8,644 nt of DNA, taken from Clostridium sp. CAG:465. GTDB taxonomy: Bacteria; Bacillota; Clostridia; TANB77; CAG-465. How positions within the stretch are numbered: the stretch's first letter is position 1; each line of letters opens with the position of its first letter. The stretch covers positions 1 through 8,644 of the forward strand of contig FR891258.1 in NCBI GenBank assembly GCA_000433755.1, read 5' to 3'. Positions 6,252 to 8,644 of the stretch are shown here, piece after piece. A program made the translations under genes and the position numbers. Below the pieces are notes generated by a model that saw nothing but the letters and a program-made list of their open reading frames with translations, did not search any database and was not told the origin of the DNA.

Positions 6252-8051
6252 TTATTTAATTTCTTTTTCGTAAGTGCCCTCATTAGAATTATTATATGTA
6301 GCTGATGATTTTTTAAATATTCCTCCAAAAGAACCTTTCTTTTTCTGAGGGGTATATGTTTCAGCTCTGGAATTAATTATTCCTCCAATGGGATATATAG
6401 CATTTATAATTTTTGATAAGTTAGATATAAAATCAGCTGAAAAACTCGAAAACTTATTTGTATACTTATATAGCATTTCAATGTATTTTATATAATTTTC
6501 TTGATCAAAAGGCAATATATAATATGGAATCGTAGATGAATTAAATAATTCATCAAACATTTTTAAGTCATAACTTGTATAAGTAGCTATACCATCAATT
6601 ATATCTTTTGCTGTAAGAGAACATCTAACATGTTTATTTATTATAATTCTTATCTTGTTCATTGGAACACCATGTGATTTAAGCTCTCTTAAGAACATCG
6701 TTGTCTGTGCAATATTAAGTACATTCATATCTTGTACTAAGTATATTTCTTGACACAATCTAAAGTAATCATATGGTGTTGTAAAATCAGTATCTATAAG
6801 AATAACGCTATTATTTTGCATAATTGTATCAATTACTACACTTGAATTATATTGTTTTCTATCATCACCAGGCATACCTGTATAAATACTTAATTTTTCA
6901 TATATTAAAGGTTCATTTAGTCCATTTGAAGCATATTTCATACTTTCAGCAGCAATAGCCCTTTTTCCTTCATTATCATATGTATATATAGTATAAGTAT
7001 CTCTTTTTCTTGTAACGTCACAAATTGCTGTTTTAACTTTATTTCTTGCAAGATATGTTCCTATTGCATTAATACAAAATGTTGTTCCTGATTTTGGAGC
7101 CCCAACAAAACATACTATTTTTTTATAATCTTTAGGAACTTCGAAAACATTTTTTATAACCTCTTTCTCAACAACTTTTGTAACAACAGGTGCAGGAGTT
7201 GGAACTTTTTGAACAACAATTTTTTCAATTATTTCAGGCTCTTTTTTTATCTGTATAGCATTTGCATCTTTTTCAACAATCCTCTTTTGAGGTTTTACAT
7301 TATCATTTGATGTACTTTCAACTTTTTTTACATTATTTTGTATGTTTTTATTATCATTTTGAGTCTGAGGTTCAACTACTTGAGCATTAACACCTAATGA
7401 TTTATATTTTTCATTATTAAATGATAAATATTGTTTAACATCTGATGGTAAAAAATTAGATATAACCTTTAATTGCTCATCTGTATATTGTGCAGCAATT
7501 CTATCAAATATTTCATTATATTTATCTGGAACACCATTTTGGTTTCTATAATATGATATAATCCTTTGAATTTCTATTTCTGAAACTTCAGCTGAATTAT
7601 ATATATTTTCTCCAGCTACTTTATCATAATATTTCTTTACATCTTTTTTTTGAAAAGGTTTATTAATTGCTGCTGCAACTTTTCCTTTTGTTCTATCTTG
7701 TCCCGTAAGAACTGTATAGATTCCCATATTAAATAATTTAGCAAGATAATCATCACCAAGTTTTCTTCTATCAGACGCAACATATACAATGTTTTTTGCA
7801 TCATATGCATCTGTCATTGCATCTATATTTTTAAAAAGATAATCATCTATCTGTGCATAATTATTAGTTGGAAATTTTTCCAATTCTTCTAATACTACAG
7901 CTCTATCATATTCACCAGAAGCTAATTCCTGAATAAATTGTTTAAAATAATAAACATTTTTATATTCTATTTTTTCTTGATATTTTTGCTGGTAAAAATC
8001 GGCAATTCCTTTAGCAGTATCATCATTATTTATACCAAAAAGTATTTTCAT
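6252..8051 (-). CDS. TadZ/CpaE-like protein: receiver-like domain plus P-loop NTPase domain
   Basis: 599-residue soluble protein. Residues 1-145 alternate strands and helices like a response-regulator receiver (strands near 2-7, 50-54, 87-92 and 111-115) and end with KPF (131-133), a typical receiver motif before its last helix. No clear phosphoacceptor-aspartate pocket was identified. A linker follows, ending in a Pro/Val/Lys/Glu-rich stretch (about 222-305). The C-terminal half (about 309-555) resembles MinD/ParA-type NTPases: strand KIVCFV, P-loop GAPKSGTTF (317-325), Walker B-like VILIDTD (416-422) and the strand IRIIINKHV (467-475). The P-loop lacks the usual GK(T/S) lysine. The tail (565-599) is basic and Ser/Gly-rich. 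This layout is that of TadZ/CpaE pilus-localisation proteins, but no tad genes are visible. The Shine-Dalgarno AGAGGTG is at 8056-8062. It lies 30 nt after the pilin-like gene. An alternative is a divergent clostridial ATPase of unknown role. Confidence 0.6.
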   Translation of the reverse strand: MKILFGINNDDTAKGIADFYQQKYQEKIEYKNVYYFKQFIQELASGEYDRAVVLEELEKFPTNNYAQIDDYLFKNIDAMTDAYDAKNIVYVASDRRKLGDDYLAKLFNMGIYTVLTGQDRTKGKVAAAINKPFQKKDVKKYYDKVAGENIYNSAEVSEIEIQRIISYYRNQNGVPDKYNEIFDRIAAQYTDEQLKVISNFLPSDVKQYLSFNNEKYKSLGVNAQVVEPQTQNDNKNIQNNVKKVESTSNDNVKPQKRIVEKDANAIQIKKEPEIIEKIVVQKVPTPAPVVTKVVEKEVIKNVFEVPKDYKKIVCFVGAPKSGTTFCINAIGTYLARNKVKTAICDVTRKRDTYTIYTYDNEGKRAIAAESMKYASNGLNEPLIYEKLSIYTGMPGDDRKQYNSSVVIDTIMQNNSVILIDTDFTTPYDYFRLCQEIYLVQDMNVLNIAQTTMFLRELKSHGVPMNKIRIIINKHVRCSLTAKDIIDGIATYTSYDLKMFDELFNSSTIPYYILPFDQENYIKYIEMLYKYTNKFSSFSADFISNLSKIINAIYPIGGIINSRAETYTPQKKKGSFGGIFKKSSATYNNSNEGTYEKEIK

Positions 8052-8081
8052 ATTACACCTCTTATTTTCTTATGTTTAAAT

Positions 8082-8420
8082 TTATTTCATTATTAAAAAT
8101 GCATATAAAAGTGGTAAACATTGTATTATTACCATAAATATTGCAATTCCAATTAAAAGACGTCTTCCAAGGAGCTTATGTTCTAAAACTTCAGAACCAA
8201 CAACATAAAATTGATATAACGCATATATGAACACCAATGTTACAACAGGCCAAGAATATTTTTGAACAAATATAAGGGCCTTCATTGTTCCGTCCATTAT
8301 TTGATCATTTGTAAAAGTTTCTTCTGCACCAAAAACAAAATTTGAAACAATACCAGAAACTATAGAAATCACTAAGCATATAATAACTAGTTTTTTATAT
8401 CCAATACTTTTATATTCCAT
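8082..8420 (-). CDS. Small secreted two-helix membrane protein, VirB2/TrbC pilin-like
   Basis: 112-residue hydrophobic protein. A signal peptide is plausible: basic KK at 9-10, a hydrophobic core at 11-30 and a cleavage-like FGA before EE at 30-34. The mature part has a short polar segment, then two predicted transmembrane helices (about 54-74 and 87-110) joined by a charged loop, EVLEHKLLGRR. Signal peptide plus two close helices is the layout of VirB2/TrbC-type conjugative pilins and of pilin-like proteins in low-GC bacteria; there is no decisive motif, so this is a topology-based inference. The frame extends to GTG 8432, but that codon lies in the Shine-Dalgarno GTGAGGT, and the ATG at 8420 is correctly spaced. 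It is the first gene of its operon, with a promoter immediately upstream and the TadZ-like gene 30 nt downstream. A generic small membrane protein remains possible. Confidence 0.6.
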   Translation of the reverse strand: MEYKSIGYKKLVIICLVISIVSGIVSNFVFGAEETFTNDQIMDGTMKALIFVQKYSWPVVTLVFIYALYQFYVVGSEVLEHKLLGRRLLIGIAIFMVIIQCLPLLYAFLIMK

Positions 8421-8425
8421 TTTAT

Positions 8426-8432
8426 ACCTCAC
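8426..8432 (-). promoter_or_regulatory. Shine-Dalgarno that decides the pilin-like gene start
   Basis: On the minus strand this reads GTGAGGT, 5 nt upstream of the ATG at 8420. The in-frame GTG at 8432 is its first codon's worth of sequence, so the shorter protein is preferred. Confidence 0.7.
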
Positions 8433-8447
8433 ATTTTATTTCTTTTT

Positions 8448-8456
8448 ATTATACCA
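8448..8456 (-). promoter_or_regulatory. Extended -10 promoter of the pilin-like operon
   Basis: On the minus strand this reads TGGTATAAT: a perfect TATAAT with the TGn extension, identical to the extended -10 at 3905-3913. The -35 region 16-18 nt upstream (8470-8477) is only a T-run, so recognition would rest on the extended -10. The expected start near 8441 gives a leader of about 21 nt that includes the full Shine-Dalgarno. Confidence 0.65.
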
Positions 8457-8593
8457 TATAATTTTACTATAAAAAAGAGAAAATATCAAGGCATAGTAAC
8501 AAATTTGTAATAAAAGTTTTAAGGGAATAAACATATTATATATAATTGTCATAAAGAAAAAAGAAAATAACAAAACTTTATAACTTACATTAG
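8457..8593. other. Intergenic region with no gene seen
   Basis: This A/T-rich stretch lies between the pilin-like operon promoter and the terminator at the window edge. I see no open frame with a ribosome binding site, no tRNA-like fold and no riboswitch-like structure. It contains a 10-bp palindrome, ACAAATTTGT, at 8499-8508, which could be an operator but is also easily expected by chance in such DNA. Confidence 0.6.
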
Positions 8594-8642
8594 AAAAATT
8601 TCCCTCATTAAAAATTTATCACAAAACTTTTAATGAAGGAAA
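8594..8642 (-). terminator. Rho-independent terminator of a gene beyond the window
   Basis: In minus-strand RNA, 8628-8642 pairs with 8599-8613 in a 15-bp stem around a 14-nt loop and is followed directly by five U (8594-8598). One pair is a U-G wobble that becomes a C-A mismatch on the plus strand, and the U-tract exists only in the minus direction. It indicates that a minus-strand gene ends just past 8644 and that the pilin-like gene begins a new transcription unit. Confidence 0.85.
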
Positions 8643-8644
8643 AT

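Noticed and set aside
5151..8420. A complete Tad (type IVc) pilus locus
   Set aside because: Only a TadZ-like gene and a pilin-like gene of a different family are present. No CpaF, TadB/C, RcpA or peptidase gene is in the window.
8505..8546. Plus-strand promoter (TTGTAA and TATAAT) for a gene to the right
   Set aside because: The spacing between the two hexamers is far too long (30 nt), the region is very AT-rich, and the hairpin at 8594-8642 indicates a minus-strand gene beyond the edge.

Overview
The window is AT-rich DNA from a low-GC Firmicute, most likely a Clostridia-type bacterium. The evidence is the IreB (YrzL) - RuvX (YrrK) - DUF1292 (YrzB) gene order typical of Firmicutes, strong AGGAGG-type ribosome binding sites and standard code 11 (TGG for Trp, TGA used as a stop). 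The species cannot be named from the sequence. All eight supported genes lie on the minus strand, so transcription runs from high to low coordinates. No RNA genes, CRISPR array, insertion sequence or origin was seen.

Terminators divide the window into two complete transcription units, with the end of a third at the right edge. (1) At 8594-8642 a terminator hairpin closes a minus-strand gene that lies beyond the window. (2) From an extended -10 promoter at 8448-8456 down to a terminator at 3993-4023 run six genes: a small secreted two-helix membrane protein that resembles a VirB2/TrbC-type pilin, a TadZ/CpaE-like protein (receiver-like domain plus a P-loop NTPase-type domain with a non-canonical Walker A), a membrane-anchored GAF plus degenerate GGDEF protein, then IreB, RuvX and a DUF1292 protein with a Cys/His-rich N-terminus. 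A second promoter may sit just before ireB. (3) From a near-consensus promoter at 3905-3933 to a hairpin at 70-101 run a PLP enzyme of the methionine gamma-lyase / aluminium-resistance family, an HI0933-family flavoprotein and an HtrA-type membrane-anchored serine protease. Beyond that hairpin, 3-50 is an 8-bp tandem repeat.

The least ordinary part is 5151-8420. It holds a pilin-like protein, a TadZ-like protein that appears to lack the Walker A lysine, and a GGDEF-like protein that has lost the GGDEF motif, in one short-spaced operon and apparently cotranscribed with the conserved ireB-ruvX-DUF1292 block. Two of the three look like derivatives that keep a fold but have lost catalysis. That suggests a scaffold or regulatory assembly at the membrane rather than a standard Tad pilus, but no secretion ATPase, TadB/C or prepilin peptidase is visible here. 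Three genes (at 3888, 5086 and 8420) are better started at an internal ATG with a proper Shine-Dalgarno than at the longest open frame.
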